In this document: piece after piece, positions 4,888 to 5,601 of the stretch
Numbering within the stretch: position 1 is the stretch's first letter
Layout: every line of letters starts with the position of its first letter
Assembly (NCBI GenBank): GCA_022822685.1
Contig: JAJEAQ010000391.1
Span: 1 to 5,601, forward strand
Origin: Trichodesmium sp. jk18x7bins.61
GTDB taxonomy: Bacteria; Cyanobacteriota; Cyanobacteriia; Cyanobacteriales; Microcoleaceae
DNA length: 5,601 bases
Direction: 5' to 3'
Program-made: the position numbers and the translations under genes
Notes under the pieces: generated by a model
What the model was told of the DNA's origin: nothing
What the model saw: the letters and a program-made list of their open reading frames with translations, nothing else
The model's database searches: none

Positions 4888-5360
4888 CTATTTATTTTTA
4901 TTCAGTCCATTTCTGATTTTTTTGTGGTTTAAAATCTCAATCATTTTGGGGACGTAAGTATAAATACAGTTTTAGTTTATAGTACGAATCTTTGAGAATA
5001 AAATTAATATCTTTCTATTAATTAACTTTAAATATAAACCTTCTGCAAATAAGTTATCATACAGAAGTTATAGTAATTTCATCAACGCCATCCCCAGACT
5101 TAGAGCGGGTATTATATCATGTTCTGATAATTAGTTATAAAAAACTTCGATCCCTAGAATCTCTACTTTATCCTCCACAACCCCCCTTTGAAAAGAGGAG
5201 GCCTAAAGCAAATTATCTGCTGATATCTCTCATCAAACAAAAAGCACAGCATCTTCTTGATCCGTTATCTATTTATAAATATTATAAATATTCAACCGAA
5301 CATTATATTAGTATTCAGTAATCAGCAGTTCACTTATAAGTTGAGCGACAAAACCCCCTA

Positions 5361-5377
5361 CTGACTACTGACTACTA
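5361..5377. repeat. STRR-like tandem heptamer CTGACTA
   Basis: Two exact copies of CTGACTA (5361-5367, 5368-5374) plus a partial third. Short tandemly repeated heptamers of this kind are typical of filamentous cyanobacterial intergenic DNA. Confidence 0.6.
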
Positions 5378-5413
5378 AATTTAATTATGATATGAGCAAT
5401 CTTCTTTCACTCG

Positions 5414-5440
5414 TGACTTTTGACTTTTTACTTTTGACTT
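5414..5440. repeat. STRR-like degenerate heptamer array TGACTTT
   Basis: Four consecutive heptamer units, TGACTTT, TGACTTT, TTACTTT and TGACTT(G), the last imperfect. It lies ~40 bp from the CTGACTA array and immediately before the element starting near 5451. Confidence 0.65.
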
Positions 5441-5450
5441 GAATGAGGAA

Positions 5451-5601
5451 GTGCGACCTGAACTGGTCAACAGAACCGAGACATCAAGCCTCTTCGGGAT
5501 TTCTACCCCAAACCCTGTAGCTGCCGCTTGGCTTCGCCTTGAGCCTGTCGGCTCCATGGGGCGACAGGCTCAAAACCATTCTGCAATAGAATAGAACCAA
5601 C
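5451..5601 (+). mobile_element. Element of unknown type at window edge, possibly a group II intron 5' end
   Basis: GTGCGACC at 5451-5458 fits the GUGYG start of bacterial group II introns, and GAAC...AACAGAACCGAGAC follows. The stretch becomes GC-richer than the AT-rich DNA before it and continues past the window, so no catalytic domain or reverse transcriptase can be seen. It shares GCGACC-GAAC and TTGAGCCTGTCG words with the Uma2 insertion. It could equally be another dispersed repeat. Confidence 0.3.
5539..5573. repeat. 12-bp hairpin TTGAGCCTGTCG / CGACAGGCTCAA
   Basis: The arms 5539-5550 and 5562-5573 are perfectly complementary around an 11-nt loop. The same 12-mer and its complement lie in the 24-bp arms of the Uma2 insertion (1750-1761 and 1946-1957). 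Confidence 0.75.

Larger units (their letters stand above)
4798..5450. other. Gene-free AT-rich region after hetZ
   Basis: No coding frame of note. It holds the possible hetZ terminator, a C-run/AAGAGGAGG patch around 5180-5202, a tandem of the 9-mer TTATAAATA (5273-5281, 5282-5290), a palindrome ACTTATAAGT (5332-5341) and two STRR-like heptamer arrays. I see no patU-like gene. Confidence 0.6.

Noticed and set aside
5361..5440. CRISPR array
   Set aside because: The repeats are 7-mers in direct tandem without spacers, as in STRR sequences.

Overview
The window reads as cyanobacterial DNA. It is AT-rich, carries four copies of the HIP1 octamer GCGATCGC, all inside coding or ex-coding DNA (229-236, 336-343, 4352-4359, 4693-4700), has heptamer STRR-type tandem repeats, and encodes a HetZ-family protein, a family confined to cyanobacteria and mainly filamentous ones. 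Whether the host makes heterocysts cannot be decided from this window. About half of the window is intact or decayed coding DNA. The rest is a dense patchwork of small inverted repeats and repeat debris.

Left part (1-1039): the C-terminal end of an IS200/IS605-type Y1 transposase and the element's structured right end lie directly against the last ~80 residues of a CHAT-domain (caspase-like) protein. That CHAT gene is therefore a remnant. It is followed by ~590 bp without a gene, holding a MITE-like element (558-712), a long hairpin (719-770), a duplicated ~40-bp unit (787-825 and 901-940) and another inverted repeat (827-995).

Middle (1040-2498): a Uma2-family (DUF820) nuclease-fold gene is broken three ways. 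It has one extra A near the start, a ~423-bp hairpin-rich insertion near the 3' end, and one extra C just before the original stop. Removing the insertion and the two bases restores a 196-residue protein of normal family length. The insertion carries a perfect 24-bp inverted repeat, a 20-bp perfect hairpin, a 34-bp near-palindrome and a run of short hairpins. It shares sequence words with the last 150 bp of the window, so the two loci probably hold members of one repeat family, perhaps group II intron debris. Positions 2056-2498 are non-coding with some dyads.

Right part (2499-5601): two intact genes in the same direction. The first is a Sua5/YciO/YrdC-family protein (2499-3155), closed by a strong intrinsic terminator. 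The second is hetZ (3556-4797), with its own ~330-bp upstream region and a good ribosome binding site. They are separate transcription units and show no obvious shared function. After hetZ come ~800 bp without a gene. No patU-like gene follows hetZ within the window. I see no tRNA, rRNA or CRISPR array.
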